This document shows positions 8,503 to 18,373 of a DNA stretch of 64,000 bases, piece by piece (the first letter of the stretch is position 1; each line of letters opens with the position of its first letter). Both the position numbers and the translations under genes were made by a program. The stretch is from positions 120,372-184,371 of the forward strand of contig JALCRK010000001.1 of the NCBI GenBank assembly GCA_022652485.1. The letters are read 5' to 3'. The notes under the pieces were generated by a model, which worked only from the letters and a program-made list of their open reading frames with translations, did no database searches and was not told the DNA's origin. The DNA comes from Sphingobium sp. GTDB lineage: Bacteria; Pseudomonadota; Alphaproteobacteria; Sphingomonadales; Sphingomonadaceae.

Positions 8503-10641
8503 ATGTCTGAGGCCGATCCGGTCATCTCCCTTGCGGGCAGCGAGGAGCGCTATTTCAACCGCGAATTGAGCTGGCTGGCGTTCAACCGGCGCGTGCTGGA
8601 GGAAGCGAGCAATCCGGCGCATCCGTTGCTGGAACGGCTGCGCTTCCTCTCGATCAGCGGCAACAATCTGGACGAGTTCTTCATGGTCCGCGTGGCGGGC
8701 CTCAAGGGGCAGCAGCTCGACAATGTGGACCTGCGCTCCGCCGATGGCCTGACCCCGGCGCAGCAGCTCGCGGCGATCGCGGTGGAAGCGGACAAGCTGA
8801 TGCGCGAGCAGCAGCGGGTGTGGCATATCCTGCACGGCGACCTCAAGGAATGCGGCATCGAGGTGATCGATACCCAGCCGCTGAGCGCCGATGTGGAGGC
8901 ATGGCTGGAGGAACATTTCCTCACCCAGATCTTCCCGATCCTCACCCCGCAGGCGCTGGACCCGGCGCACCCGTTTCCGTTCATTCCGAACCTCGGCCTG
9001 TCGCTGCTGTTCGATCTTATCCGCAAGTCCGACGGGGAGAATGTGCGCGAGCTGGTGATGATCCCGTCCTCGCTGTCGCGTTTCTTCCGCATTCCCGGCC
9101 ACCCCGCGCGCTATATGGCGCTGGAGAGCGCGGTGCGGCGCTTCGGGCACAAGCTGTTCCCCGGCTATGAGGTGCGCGAGAGCGGCATCTTCCGCATCAT
9201 CCGCGACAGCGATATCGAGATCGAGGAAGAAGCGGAGGATCTGGTCCGCTATTTCAAGAGCGCGATCAAGCGGCGGCGGCGCGGGCGCATCATCCGGCTC
9301 GAAATCGAGGCGCGGGTGCCTGACGCGGTCGAGGATATGCTACAGGAGCTGATGCACGGTCAGGACGCGCTGATCGCCGACATCGACGGCTTCATCGGCA
9401 TCGGCGATCTCTCCGCGCTGGTGGAGGAAGACCGGCCGGATTTGAAATTCGAGCCGTTCGCGCCGCGCTTCCCGGAGCGCATCCGCGAATATGGCGGGGA
9501 TTGCTTTGCCGCGATCCGGGCGAAGGACATCGTCGTCCATCACCCTTATGAGAGCTTCGATGTCGTCGTCGCGTTCCTGAAACAGGCGGCGGCGGACCCG
9601 GATGTGGTTGCGATCAAGCAGACGCTCTATCGCGCGGGCAAGCAATCCGCCGTGATCCGCGCGCTGATCGACGCCGCCGAGGCGGGCAAGTCCGTCACCG
9701 CCGTGGTGGAGCTGAAGGCGCGGTTCGACGAGGAGCAGAATTTGCTCTGGGCGAGCGCTCTGGAGCGGGCGGGTGTGCAGGTCGTCTATGGCTTCATCGA
9801 CTGGAAGACCCACGCCAAGATCTCGATGGTGGTACGGCGCGAGGGCGAGGCGGTGCGAACCTATTGCCACTTCGGCACCGGCAATTATCACCCGATCACC
9901 GCGCGCATCTATACGGATCTGAGCTTCTTCACCGCCGATCCGCGGCTGGGGCGGGATGCGGCCTCGGTGTTCAATTACATCACCGGCTATGTCGAGCCGG
10001 GCGCGCTGGAACTGCTCACCATGTCGCCGCGCGATCTGCGGCCCAGGCTCTGCGCGCTGATCGATGACGAGATCGCCCACGCCCGCGCCGGGAAACCGGC
10101 GAGCATCTGGGCGAAGATGAACAGCCTCGTCGACCCCGCGATCATCGAGAAGCTCTATCAGGCGAGCAATGCCGGGGTGCAGATCGATCTCATCGTGCGC
10201 GGCATTTGTTGTCTGCGTCCGCAAGTCGCGGGCATGTCGGAGAATATCCGGGTTAAGTCCGTGGTGGGCCGCTTCCTTGAGCACAGCCGCATCGCGGTAT
10301 TCGGCAATGGCAGGAAGCTGCCGCATAACGACGCGCGGGTGTTCATCAGCTCGGCGGACTGGATGCCGCGCAATTTCGACCGGCGGGTGGAATATATGCT
10401 CCCCATATTGAACCCCACGGTGCACGATCAGGTGCTCGATCAGGTGATGGTCGCGAACCTGATCGACACCGAACAGAGCTGGGAGCTGGGGCCGGACGGG
10501 CGCTATACGCGTCTGGAACCGGGCGAGAAGCCGTTCAACCTGCACCGTTATTTCATGACCAACCCGTCGCTCTCCGGGCGGGGGGCGGCGCAGGGACATG
10601 GGGGATCGGCGCCAAAGCTGAGCTTGCGCTATCGCGTTTAG
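8503..10641 (+). CDS. ppk1: Polyphosphate kinase 1
   Basis: Ppk1 reversibly polymerises the gamma-phosphate of ATP into inorganic polyphosphate. The 712-residue protein begins [19 protein letters not shown], as is typical, and carries [11 protein letters not shown], which holds the phosphorylated histidine, then [10 protein letters not shown] and [15 protein letters not shown] in the C-terminal phospholipase-D-like domains. The frame is open upstream into hdaA; ATG 8503 gives the usual N-terminus. ppx follows 75 bp downstream, so synthesis and breakdown genes are paired. Confidence 0.96.
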   Translation: MSEADPVISLAGSEERYFNRELSWLAFNRRVLEEASNPAHPLLERLRFLSISGNNLDEFFMVRVAGLKGQQLDNVDLRSADGLTPAQQLAAIAVEADKLMREQQRVWHILHGDLKECGIEVIDTQPLSADVEAWLEEHFLTQIFPILTPQALDPAHPFPFIPNLGLSLLFDLIRKSDGENVRELVMIPSSLSRFFRIPGHPARYMALESAVRRFGHKLFPGYEVRESGIFRIIRDSDIEIEEEAEDLVRYFKSAIKRRRRGRIIRLEIEARVPDAVEDMLQELMHGQDALIADIDGFIGIGDLSALVEEDRPDLKFEPFAPRFPERIREYGGDCFAAIRAKDIVVHHPYESFDVVVAFLKQAAADPDVVAIKQTLYRAGKQSAVIRALIDAAEAGKSVTAVVELKARFDEEQNLLWASALERAGVQVVYGFIDWKTHAKISMVVRREGEAVRTYCHFGTGNYHPITARIYTDLSFFTADPRLGRDAASVFNYITGYVEPGALELLTMSPRDLRPRLCALIDDEIAHARAGKPASIWAKMNSLVDPAIIEKLYQASNAGVQIDLIVRGICCLRPQVAGMSENIRVKSVVGRFLEHSRIAVFGNGRKLPHNDARVFISSADWMPRNFDRRVEYMLPILNPTVHDQVLDQVMVANLIDTEQSWELGPDGRYTRLEPGEKPFNLHRYFMTNPSLSGRGAAQGHGGSAPKLSLRYRV

Positions 10642-10716
10642 GGCAAGTTACATTCAATTCATGCAGGCCTGCAAACCGGATTTCCAAACCGATCCTGAAC
10701 CACTAGAGCGGAGCGC

Positions 10717-12240
10717 ATGACTCTGCTGGATGAATATGCGCGCTCGCGTCCGAAATCTGCTGTGGGCCATGCGCCCGTTCAGCGCCGCCGCGCCATCATC
10801 GATATCGGTTCCAACAGCGTGCGCCTCGTCATCTATGACGGCCCGGCGCGGGCACCGTTCCTGCTGTTCAACGAGAAGGTGTCGGCGGGGCTGGGTGCGG
10901 CGCTGAGTGAGACCGGGCGGATCGACGATGTTGCGATGACGCGCGGGCTGGAGGCGCTGGCCCGATTCGCGCTGCTTTGCCAGGAGATGGACGTGGTGGA
11001 GACGCGCTGCATCGCGACTGCCGCCGTGCGCGAGGCGGCGAACGGGCGGAAATTCGTCGCGCGGGCGCGCGAGGAGGCTGGCCTCACCGTCGAAATCCTT
11101 TCCGGTGAGGAGGAAGGCCGCGCGGCAGGGCTGGGCGTGCTCTCCGCCATCGCCCAGGCGGACGGCATCGTTGCGGATCTCGGCGGCGGGAGCCTCGAAC
11201 TGGCGCGGGTGAAGGGCGGTGCGGTGCATGAGGTCGTCTCGCTGCCTCTGGGCGTGCTCCGCCTCGGCGCGATCCGCGCGAAGGGCAAGGGCGCGCTCGA
11301 CAAATATGTGGCCAAGGCGCTGAAAGACTCGGGCTGGACGAAGGTGGAGAGCGGATTGCCGCTCTATCTCGTCGGGGGATCGTGGCGCGCGTTGGCGCAT
11401 CTCGATATGGAGCTGGTGCATTTTCCGCTGCCCGTCATCCACCAGTATCAGATGCCCGCGGGCCGCGCCGCGACGCTGGCGCGCGTCACCGCCTCGATCG
11501 GCAAGGCGCGGGTGAAGAAGATAGCGGCGATCTCCGGATCGCGCCTGCCCGCGCTCGCCCCGGCGGCGGCGCTGATGCGCGTGCTGGTGCGGCAGCTCGG
11601 CAGCGCCTCCATGATCGTTTCCGCGCATGGTTTGCGCGAGGGGCTGCTGTTTCAGGGGTTAAGCGCCGAGGAGCGCGCGCTCGATCCGTTGCTGGTCGCG
11701 GCGGAAGCCGAAGGCGAGGCGCAGGGGCGGTTCGCCGGACACGGCGCGCTGATCGACCAGTGGATCACGCCGCTATTTGCCGACGACGCGCCGGACTATG
11801 CGCGCATTCGCCGTGCGGCCTGCCTGCTGGGCGATGTCGGCTGGCGCGCAAACCCGGATTTCCGGGCGGAGCGCGGCATGGAGATCGCGCTGCATGGCAA
11901 CTGGGTGGGCATTGACGGCTGGGGCCGGGCGATGCTGGGGCAGGCGCTCTACAGCAATTTCGGCGGTGGCAACGCGCTGGCGCCCGGCCTCGAAGTGCTG
12001 GCGAGCGCGCAGGATCTTGCCCGCGCCTGCCAGTGGGGTCTTGCGATCAGGCTGGCGCAGCGCCTGTCCGGCGGCGTCGCGGGGCCGCTCGAAGAGGCAC
12101 GGTTGCGGCGCGACGCGGGCGGCATCGAGCTGCTGTTCCCGCGCAGCCATGCGCACCTCGCGGGCGAGACGGTGAACCGTCGCCTGCGGAATCTGGGGCA
12201 GGCGATGGGGCTGGCATGGCGGGTTACCGCGCGGGATTGA
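10717..12240 (+). CDS. ppx: Exopolyphosphatase (Ppx/GppA family)
   Basis: The Ppx/GppA family hydrolyses terminal phosphate from polyphosphate or the pentaphosphate of pppGpp. The 507-residue protein has the ASKHA phosphate-1 motif DIGSNSVRL (near residue 29), TRCIATAAVREAAN, SGEEEGR and ADLGGGSLEL. A C-terminal region of about 200 residues follows, as in longer Ppx proteins. Its place just after ppk1 favours polyphosphate as substrate, although a pppGpp activity cannot be excluded. Its stop codon is 1 bp from the stop of the convergent rnd gene. Confidence 0.9.
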   Translation: MTLLDEYARSRPKSAVGHAPVQRRRAIIDIGSNSVRLVIYDGPARAPFLLFNEKVSAGLGAALSETGRIDDVAMTRGLEALARFALLCQEMDVVETRCIATAAVREAANGRKFVARAREEAGLTVEILSGEEEGRAAGLGVLSAIAQADGIVADLGGGSLELARVKGGAVHEVVSLPLGVLRLGAIRAKGKGALDKYVAKALKDSGWTKVESGLPLYLVGGSWRALAHLDMELVHFPLPVIHQYQMPAGRAATLARVTASIGKARVKKIAAISGSRLPALAPAAALMRVLVRQLGSASMIVSAHGLREGLLFQGLSAEERALDPLLVAAEAEGEAQGRFAGHGALIDQWITPLFADDAPDYARIRRAACLLGDVGWRANPDFRAERGMEIALHGNWVGIDGWGRAMLGQALYSNFGGGNALAPGLEVLASAQDLARACQWGLAIRLAQRLSGGVAGPLEEARLRRDAGGIELLFPRSHAHLAGETVNRRLRNLGQAMGLAWRVTARD

Positions 12241-12241
12241 A

Positions 12242-13417
12242 TCAGGATCCGATTTCCGCGCGCGTCATCAGCAGCTTGCCCTCGTAAACGGTGAAGGCGA
12301 GGCGACCCTCGACCAGATCGAGCGCGTCGCGGCCGAACTGTTCGAAGCGCCAGCCTTCGAGGATGGCCAGCCCCTCGCGCACGCCCGCCGCCAGCATTTC
12401 CACGTCATCCGTGCGGGCGATGAGCCGCGCGGCGACGTCGATCTCCTTGGCACGGATCTTGAGCAGCAGCTTCAGAAGGTCCGCCACCAGCGCGCCGTCC
12501 TTGCCGAGGCCGGGGCGCTTGGGATCGCGCTCGGGCATTTCCTCGCGGGGGAGCGGCTTCGCGTTGCCCAGCGCCTGCATTAGCCGCGAGCCGATGTCGT
12601 TCACCTTCCACGAGGCGGAAAGCCCGCGCACCTTGCCGAGATCGTCCTGATGGCGCGGCGGGTGGGAGGCGAGGTCTGCCAGCGTCTCGTCCTTGACGAT
12701 GCGGCCGCGCGGGATGTTCTTGTCTCGCGCCTCGGTTTCGCGCCATGCCGCGAGCGCCTTCAGGCGGCCGAGCACATCGGGCTTGCGGCTGGAGATGCGC
12801 ACCCGCTTCCATGCGTCCTCGGGACGGTTTTCGTAATTGGAGGCTTCGGCGATGCGCTCCATCTCGTCGTCGAGCCAGTCGCCGCGCCCGGTGGTGCGCA
12901 GCTTCTCCAGCATCATCGGGAAGATGCGGATGAGATAGGTGACATCGCCGATCGCATAATCGATCTGGCGCTTGTCGAGCGGGCGGCGCGACCAGTCCGT
13001 GAAGCGCGCGCCCTTGTCCAGCACCACGCCCATCCATGCATCGACGAGATTGCCATAGCCCACCTGCTCGCCCAGCCCGAGCGCCATCGCCGCGATCTGC
13101 GTATCGAACAGCGGGTGCGGCGTCTTGCCGGTGAGGTTGTAGATGATCTCCAGATCCTGCCCGCCAGCGTGGAAGACCTTCAGCACGTCCTCGTTGTTGA
13201 CCATGAGGTCGAGCAGGGGGGTGAGGTCCAGCCCCGGCGCCTTGGGGTCGATGGCTGCGGCCTCATGCTCGTCCGCGATCTGCACGAGGCACAGCTCCGG
13301 CCAATAGGTGTTCTCGCGCATGAACTCGGTATCGACCGCGACCCAGGAGGACCGGGAGAGGCGTTCACATAAGGCGGCGAGGTCTTTGCTGTCGGTAATC
13401 AGCGGATGAATTTGCAT
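12242..13417 (-). CDS. rnd: Ribonuclease D
   Basis: RNase D is a DEDD-type 3'-5' exoribonuclease that trims tRNA precursors. The 391-residue protein has Exo I VDTEFMRE, Exo [17 protein letters not shown] and Exo [12 protein letters not shown], then an HRDC-like C-terminal region. ATG 13417 (MQIHPLITD) matches the usual start; an in-frame ATG five codons upstream is possible. It is convergent with ppx and divergent from aspS. With 1 bp between the rnd and ppx stop codons there is no room for a terminator between them. Confidence 0.93.
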   Translation of the reverse strand: MQIHPLITDSKDLAALCERLSRSSWVAVDTEFMRENTYWPELCLVQIADEHEAAAIDPKAPGLDLTPLLDLMVNNEDVLKVFHAGGQDLEIIYNLTGKTPHPLFDTQIAAMALGLGEQVGYGNLVDAWMGVVLDKGARFTDWSRRPLDKRQIDYAIGDVTYLIRIFPMMLEKLRTTGRGDWLDDEMERIAEASNYENRPEDAWKRVRISSRKPDVLGRLKALAAWRETEARDKNIPRGRIVKDETLADLASHPPRHQDDLGKVRGLSASWKVNDIGSRLMQALGNAKPLPREEMPERDPKRPGLGKDGALVADLLKLLLKIRAKEIDVAARLIARTDDVEMLAAGVREGLAILEGWRFEQFGRDALDLVEGRLAFTVYEGKLLMTRAEIGS

Positions 13418-13545
13418 ATGTCCGTCGTTCACATTATGGGCTGGCGCGCGGGCTGCGCTTTGTTCTGTTACAGGTACAAGACGCCCATAGCCCGGTTAAC
13501 TTCGTTTGTCATTTATCTCGAACAACCAGGCCAGAAACGATCATC

Positions 13546-15327
13546 ATGCACGCATACCGCACCCACACCTGCGCCGAACCGCGCCCTGCCCATGTCGGAG
13601 AGATCATCCGCGTTTCGGGCTGGGTCCACAGAAAGCGGGATCATGGTGATCTCGTGTTCATCGACCTGCGCGATCATTATGGCATGGTGCAGATCGTTAC
13701 CGAGGTGGATGGCCCGGTATTCAAGGTGATCGAGAGCCTGAAGCCCGAGAGCGTCGTGACGATCACCGGCAAGGTGGTGGCGCGCGCACGAGAGGCGGTG
13801 AACCCCAATCTGCCCACGGGTGAAGTCGAGATCCGCGCCGAGGACGCCGTGCTGCTCTCCGCCGCCGCCGAGCTGCCGCTGCCTGTGGCGGGCGAGCAGG
13901 AGTATCCGGAGGAAGTGCGCCTGCGCTATCGCTTTCTCGATCTGCGCCGCGAGACGCTGCACGCCAACATCGTCAAGCGCACGAAGATCATTTCGGACAT
14001 GCGCCGGAGGATGGAAGGCGCGGGCTTCACCGAATATTCGACGCCGATTTTGACCGCTTCCTCTCCCGAGGGCGCACGCGACTTCCTCGTGCCGAGCCGT
14101 ATTCATGCGGGCAAGTTCTACGCGCTCCCCCAAGCGCCGCAGCAGTATAAGCAGCTGCTGATGGTGGCGGGGTTCGACCGCTATTTTCAGATCGCCCCTT
14201 GCTTCCGCGATGAAGACCCACGCGCCGACCGTCTGCCGGGCGAGTTCTACCAGCTCGATCTCGAAATGAGCTTCGTTACGCAGGAAGATGTGTGGAACAC
14301 GATGGAGCCGGTGATCGCCGAGGTGTTCGAGGCGTTCGCGGACGGCAAGCCGGTGACGCCTGCGGGCAGCTTCCCTCGCATTCCTCATGCCGAGGCGATG
14401 CTCAAATATGGCTCGGACAAGCCGGACTTGCGCAACCCGATCCTGATTACGGATGTGACCGAGCATTTCGTCGGCTCGGGCTTCGGCATCTTCGCGGGGA
14501 TCGTGGAGAGCGGCGGCGTGATCCGCGCGATCCCGGCGCCCGGCGCGGGCGCGGGCAGCCGCAAGTTCTTCGACGACATGAACAACTGGGCGCGCGGCGA
14601 GGGCTTCTCCGGCCTCGGCTATATCAACATCAAGGATGGCGAGCCGGGTGGGCCGATTGCGAAGAATCACGGACCGGAAGCGACCGCCAAGCTGATTGAG
14701 GCGCTGGGCCTCGGCCCCAATGACGGCGTGTTCTTTGCTGCGGGCAAGGAAGCGCAGGCCGCGAAGCTCGCCGGGTTGGCGCGCATCCGCGTCGGCGAGA
14801 CGCTCGACCTGATCGACAAGGACCGGTTCGAGCTGTGCTGGATCGTCGATTTCCCGTTCTACGAATATGATGAGGACGAGAAGAAGCTCGATTTCGCGCA
14901 CAACCCGTTCTCGATGCCGCAGGGAGGTATGGAGGCGCTGGAGGGGCAGGATCCGCTGACGATCAAGGCCTATCAGTATGACATGGTCTGCAACGGTTAC
15001 GAGATCGCCTCCGGCTCGATCCGTAACCAGCATCCGGACCTGATGGTGAAGGCGTTCGAGCTGGTCGGCCTTTCCAAGCAGGATGTGGAAGAGCGCTTCG
15101 GCGGCCTTTATCGCGCGTTCCAATATGGCGCTCCGCCGCATGGCGGCATGGCGGCGGGTGTCGACCGCATCGTGATGCTGCTGTGCGGGGCGCAGAACCT
15201 GCGCGAGATCACGCTGTTCCCGATGAACCAGCGCGCGGAAGACCTGCTGATGGGCGCGCCTTCCCCGGCGGCGTTGAAGCAGCTGCGCGAGCTGAACATC
15301 CGCGTGGTGGAACCGCAGAAGGGATAA
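13546..15327 (+). CDS. aspS: Aspartyl-tRNA synthetase
   Basis: AspRS charges tRNA-Asp. The 593-residue class II enzyme has an N-terminal OB-fold ([19 protein letters not shown]), motif 2 around [17 protein letters not shown], the bacterial GAD insertion and motif 3 at [14 protein letters not shown]. The OB-fold reads RDHGD, with His33 where E. coli has Leu and Pseudomonas aeruginosa has the His of a non-discriminating AspRS. That hints it may also make Asp-tRNA-Asn for GatCAB. It has its own start region opposite rnd. Confidence 0.97.
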   Translation: MHAYRTHTCAEPRPAHVGEIIRVSGWVHRKRDHGDLVFIDLRDHYGMVQIVTEVDGPVFKVIESLKPESVVTITGKVVARAREAVNPNLPTGEVEIRAEDAVLLSAAAELPLPVAGEQEYPEEVRLRYRFLDLRRETLHANIVKRTKIISDMRRRMEGAGFTEYSTPILTASSPEGARDFLVPSRIHAGKFYALPQAPQQYKQLLMVAGFDRYFQIAPCFRDEDPRADRLPGEFYQLDLEMSFVTQEDVWNTMEPVIAEVFEAFADGKPVTPAGSFPRIPHAEAMLKYGSDKPDLRNPILITDVTEHFVGSGFGIFAGIVESGGVIRAIPAPGAGAGSRKFFDDMNNWARGEGFSGLGYINIKDGEPGGPIAKNHGPEATAKLIEALGLGPNDGVFFAAGKEAQAAKLAGLARIRVGETLDLIDKDRFELCWIVDFPFYEYDEDEKKLDFAHNPFSMPQGGMEALEGQDPLTIKAYQYDMVCNGYEIASGSIRNQHPDLMVKAFELVGLSKQDVEERFGGLYRAFQYGAPPHGGMAAGVDRIVMLLCGAQNLREITLFPMNQRAEDLLMGAPSPAALKQLRELNIRVVEPQKG

Positions 15328-15348
15328 GTCCGTTCCGGATGGAAGGAC

Positions 15349-15382
15349 TTGTGATTTTGTGAAACTGTGATACTGTGGTGAT
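15349..15382 (+). promoter_or_regulatory. Iterated 8-bp operator upstream of vapB
   Basis: TGTGA starts at 15350, 15358 and 15366, and TGTGG at 15374, an exact 8-bp step repeated four times and ending at the vapB ATG (15383). Ribbon-helix-helix antitoxins usually repress their own promoters from such tandem sites. GATACT at 15369-15374 could be a -10 element, which would place the mRNA start close to the ATG; no good -35 was found. Confidence 0.6.
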
Positions 15383-15760
15383 ATGAAGAATGTCACCATA
15401 TCGCTGGATGATGAGACCCATCGCAAGGCGCGTATTCGCGCGGCCGAGATGGGCACCTCGCTCTCCGCCCTGGTGAAGCAATATCTGGAATCGCTGGGCG
15501 AGGCGCCCGGCAAGGTGCCCGATCAAGCGGAGGTGCGCGACATGCACATGGGTTATACTGCGCCGCCTGCGTCTCTGGCGAAGCCGGATGGGCCGCCCTA
15601 CTGGGTGAACGGCAAGAAGGTGTTTACGCCGGACGGCAAGCCGCGTCAGCCCGGCGCGCTGCGGGGGAAGATCCACATGGCCGAGGATTTTGATGAATGG
15701 CCGGAAGGCTTCATCGAGGCGATGTATGGCGAGGATACCGACAAGCCCTGGTATAAATGA
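15383..15760 (+). CDS. vapB: Antitoxin: RHH DNA-binding N-terminus with VapB-like tail
   Basis: This 125-residue protein starts with a ribbon-helix-helix domain (MKNVTISLDDETHRKARIRA, then SLSALVKQYLESLG, residues 1-41). After a linker of about 45 residues, a C-terminal segment GALRGKIHMAEDFDEWPEGF resembles the toxin-binding tails of VapB-family antitoxins (a GK..DDFD-type motif). The combination makes it longer than ordinary VapB proteins (about 75-90). It overlaps vapC by ATGA. It should neutralise VapC and autorepress the operon; this is inferred from architecture and neighbour. Confidence 0.82.
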   Translation: MKNVTISLDDETHRKARIRAAEMGTSLSALVKQYLESLGEAPGKVPDQAEVRDMHMGYTAPPASLAKPDGPPYWVNGKKVFTPDGKPRQPGALRGKIHMAEDFDEWPEGFIEAMYGEDTDKPWYK

Positions 15761-16140
15761 GGCTGCTGCTTGACACCAACGCCCTGATCTGGTGGCTGAC
15801 GGACGATCCGAAGCTCGGAAGACGCGCTCGCGCGCTGATCTCTGACTCCGAGAATACCGTTGCCACCAGCATCGTGTCGCTGTGGGAAATCAGCATCAAA
15901 TGGCGCGTCAACAAGATGGACTGGCCGGGGAGTCATTTCGCCGCGCTGCTGGAGGACCAGCGTATCGACATTCTGCCGATCGAAATAGCGCATCTCGCCG
16001 CGCTGGAAGAGCTGCCGTTCCATCATGGCGACCCTTATGACCATATGGTGCTGGCTCAGGCCAGGGTGGAAGGGGCGAGCATTATCACCAGCGATCGCCG
16101 GATGGCCGATTACGATATTCCCTGTATAAGCGTAGCCTGA
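15757..16140 (+). CDS. vapC: VapC-type PIN-domain toxin
   Basis: A 127-residue PIN-domain ribonuclease. Acidic residues fit the active site: Asp6 in LLLDTNALIWWL, Glu44 in SLWEISIK, Asp92 and Asp95 in HHGDPYDHMVLAQA, and Asp113 in TSDRRM. VapC toxins cleave tRNA or rRNA when freed from VapB. Its stop codon overlaps the ppk2 start as TGATG (16138-16142), which ties the toxin's translation to a polyphosphate kinase. Target RNA unknown. Confidence 0.9.
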   Translation: MRLLLDTNALIWWLTDDPKLGRRARALISDSENTVATSIVSLWEISIKWRVNKMDWPGSHFAALLEDQRIDILPIEIAHLAALEELPFHHGDPYDHMVLAQARVEGASIITSDRRMADYDIPCISVA

Positions 16141-16931
16141 TGACTCTATCTCTCTCCGATTTTGAAGCCGGGGCCAATTTCAACGGCGATTACGACGCCG
16201 TGCTCTCCGCCTTGCAGGAGCGGCTGGAACGCATCCAGACCGCGCATATCGTGCATGACAAGCGCAGCGTGATCCTGTTTGAAGGGTGGGATGCGTCCGG
16301 CAAGGGCGGCATCATCAAGCGCCTCACCACCAACCTCGATCCGCGCTATTATCAGGTCTGGCCGATCGGCGCGCCCAATGAGGAGGAAAAGGATCATCAT
16401 TTCCTGTGGCGCTTCTGGAGCCGCCTGCCGGCGGGGCGCAATATCGGCATCTTCGATCGTAGCTGGTATGGGCGCGTGCTGGTCGAGCGGGTCGAGGGCT
16501 TCTGCACCGAGCGCGAGTGGAAGCGCGGCTATGACGAGATCAACGAGTTCGAGGCGCAGCAGATCGACAGCGGCACCAACATCGTCAAGCTGTTCATTCA
16601 TGTGACGCAGGAGGAGCAGGACAAGCAGCTCGCCGAGCGGCTGGACGATCCGTGGAAGCGGTGGAAGACGGGAGCCGAGGATTATCGCAACCGCGCGCGG
16701 CGGGAGGATTATCTCGCGGCGATGCACGACATGTTCAAGCATACCGATACGCGCTGGTCGCCCTGGACGGTGATCGACGGTAATGACCGCAAGGCGGGGC
16801 GGATCGCCGCGCTCACCGCCATTGCGGACGCGCTGGAAAAGAAGGTGCCCATGACGATGCCGGAGGCCGACCCCGAAGTCGTGAAGCTGGCGCAGGCGGC
16901 GTTTGGGTATAGCCCGAAGGATGCGGATTAA
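16140..16931 (+). CDS. ppk2: Polyphosphate kinase 2 family protein
   Basis: PPK2 enzymes phosphorylate nucleotides with polyphosphate. The 263-residue protein has Walker A GWDASGKGG (49-57) and the lid/Walker B segment FDRSWYGRVLVERVEGF (105-121), with the aspartate and arginines expected for catalysis. The GWDASGKGG and ERVEGF forms resemble polyphosphate:AMP phosphotransferase-type members more than the ADP-using class, but the nucleotide cannot be settled by eye. It starts inside the vapC stop codon and is probably co-transcribed with vapBC. ppk1 and ppx lie 4-8 kb upstream. Confidence 0.9.
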   Translation: MTLSLSDFEAGANFNGDYDAVLSALQERLERIQTAHIVHDKRSVILFEGWDASGKGGIIKRLTTNLDPRYYQVWPIGAPNEEEKDHHFLWRFWSRLPAGRNIGIFDRSWYGRVLVERVEGFCTEREWKRGYDEINEFEAQQIDSGTNIVKLFIHVTQEEQDKQLAERLDDPWKRWKTGAEDYRNRARREDYLAAMHDMFKHTDTRWSPWTVIDGNDRKAGRIAALTAIADALEKKVPMTMPEADPEVVKLAQAAFGYSPKDAD

Positions 16932-16953
16932 GGTTCGGGCGAACTATCCTCTT

Positions 16954-17117
16954 CGTCATCCCGGAAGCTGATTTTCTCCAATCCGTCAGGATTGGCCAGA
17001 AAATCGAGCTATCCGGGATCCAGTGACCCAAGCGCAGCGTGCTGAAGCTGGATCCCGGATCAAGCATTGCCGCGAAAAAGCAGGGCTTTTTCGGGCAAAG
17101 CCAAGTCCGGGATGACG
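16954..17117. repeat. REP-like palindromic repeat, family A, copy 3 (with internal insertion)
   Basis: Outer arms CGTCATCCCGG and CCGGGATGACG match copy 2, and the inner ATTTTCT..AGAAAAT palindrome encloses CCAATCCGTCAGGATTGG. Between the left and right halves are extra bases, including an AAAAAGCAGGGCTTTTT-like hairpin around 17073-17090, making this the longest copy. It lies between ppk2 and cysE and is probably their boundary. Confidence 0.85.
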
Positions 17118-17211
17118 CGTTGGACAGGTCTGCATCAGCCGTATCGCCGCCCGCACTGGAAAATTAAGCCATGTCGTGCTATATAGCCGGTTTGGAACAG
17201 GGAATGATGCC

Positions 17212-17934
17212 ATGCCCGGCAGGCTGATTGCATATCTGGACTCGATCAAGGCGCGTGATCCCGCGCCGCGTTCGCGCGTGGAGATTTTGCTGTATCCGGG
17301 CGTCTGGGCGGTGTTCTGGCACCGTGTCGCGCACGCGCTGTTCAAGGCGCGGCTCTATTTTCTCGCGCGTGCGGTCAACCATTTCTCGCGCTTCCTCACC
17401 AGCATCGACATTCATCCCGGCGCGAAGATCGGCCGCCATCTGTTCATCGATCATGGCTTTACCGTGATCGGCGAGACGGCGGAGATCGGCGACAATGTGA
17501 CGCTTTACCAGCATGTGACGCTGGGCGGCACGGACCCTGCGAACGGCATCGGCGGCAAGCGCCATCCGACGCTGATGGACGGTGTCATCATCGGCTCCGG
17601 TGCGCAGGTGCTCGGCCCGATCACGGTGGGCGCGCGGGCGCGGGTCGGCGCGAACGCGGTCGTGACCAAGGATGTGCCGGAAGCGGCGACGATGGTCGGC
17701 ATTCCGGCGCGGCAGATGCTGGTCGACGTGACCGCCTATCAGCGGGAGTTCGTGCCCTATGGCACGCCGTGCAGCGAGGTGTTCGATCCCGCGACGCAGA
17801 AGCTCGAAATCCTCCAGTGCGAGGTGGAGCGGCTGACCAAGATGATCGCCGAAATGAAGCAGGAGCGCGATCTCAAGCGTGAAGGCGGCGCGCTGTTCCG
17901 CGACGATGAAGCCGAGGAGCGCGGTTGCGCCTGA
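17212..17934 (+). CDS. cysE: Serine O-acetyltransferase
   Basis: CysE acetylates serine with acetyl-CoA to O-acetylserine, the precursor of cysteine. The 240-residue protein has an N-terminal helical part (LYPGVWAVFWHRVAHALF), then left-handed beta-helix hexapeptides (IDIHPGAKIGRHLFIDHG, GDNVTLYQHVTLGG, HPTLMDGVIIGSGAQVLG) and a charged C-terminal tail. ATG 17212 gives the usual EpsC/CysE start; the frame is open to 17176. The stop codon overlaps the DUF2794 start as TGATG. Confidence 0.93.
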   Translation: MPGRLIAYLDSIKARDPAPRSRVEILLYPGVWAVFWHRVAHALFKARLYFLARAVNHFSRFLTSIDIHPGAKIGRHLFIDHGFTVIGETAEIGDNVTLYQHVTLGGTDPANGIGGKRHPTLMDGVIIGSGAQVLGPITVGARARVGANAVVTKDVPEAATMVGIPARQMLVDVTAYQREFVPYGTPCSEVFDPATQKLEILQCEVERLTKMIAEMKQERDLKREGGALFRDDEAEERGCA

Positions 17935-18272
17935 TGGCGGACATCACGCCATTTCCCCAACAACGGCAGCCGGGTCAGACCGGGTTCGAGCGGCAGGAAC
18001 TCTCCCGCATCATGGATCTTTATGGCCGCATGGTCTCCGCCGGGCACTGGCGCGACTATTCGATGGATTTCAGCAAGGATGCCGCCGTTTTCTGCGCCTT
18101 TCGTCGCGCGGCGGAGCGCCCGGAGTATCGCATCGAGAAGCGCCCGGCGCTGCGCCACCGCCAGGGCATGTGGGCGCTCATCGGTGAGGCGGGCGCGGTG
18201 CTGAAGCGGGGGCAGGAGCTGGCCGGCGTGCTGGCGCCGGTGGAGCGGAAGCTGGTGAAGCTGATTGATTAG
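17934..18272 (+). CDS. DUF2794 domain-containing protein
   Basis: A 112-residue alphaproteobacterial protein of unknown function. RMVSAGHWRDYSMDF, AVFCAFRRAAERPEYRIEKRP and GAVLKRGQELAGVL match what I recall of DUF2794. It has no signal peptide or membrane segment. ATG 17934 overlaps the cysE stop as TGATG, so it is likely translated together with cysE; a TTG at 17925 is a less likely start. Confidence 0.8.
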   Translation: MADITPFPQQRQPGQTGFERQELSRIMDLYGRMVSAGHWRDYSMDFSKDAAVFCAFRRAAERPEYRIEKRPALRHRQGMWALIGEAGAVLKRGQELAGVLAPVERKLVKLID

Positions 18273-18373
18273 GCGGCGTTGAGAGATCAGCGCGAAACTC
18301 TGTCCACTTTTCAGCAGGTCGATTCGATGGTTTGATAGACGGGAATGTTGTGGTTAGCTGCCGTCTGCCCACT

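Noticed and set aside
13513..15513. 666-residue ORF antisense to aspS
   Set aside because: Exact shadow of aspS with low-complexity composition.
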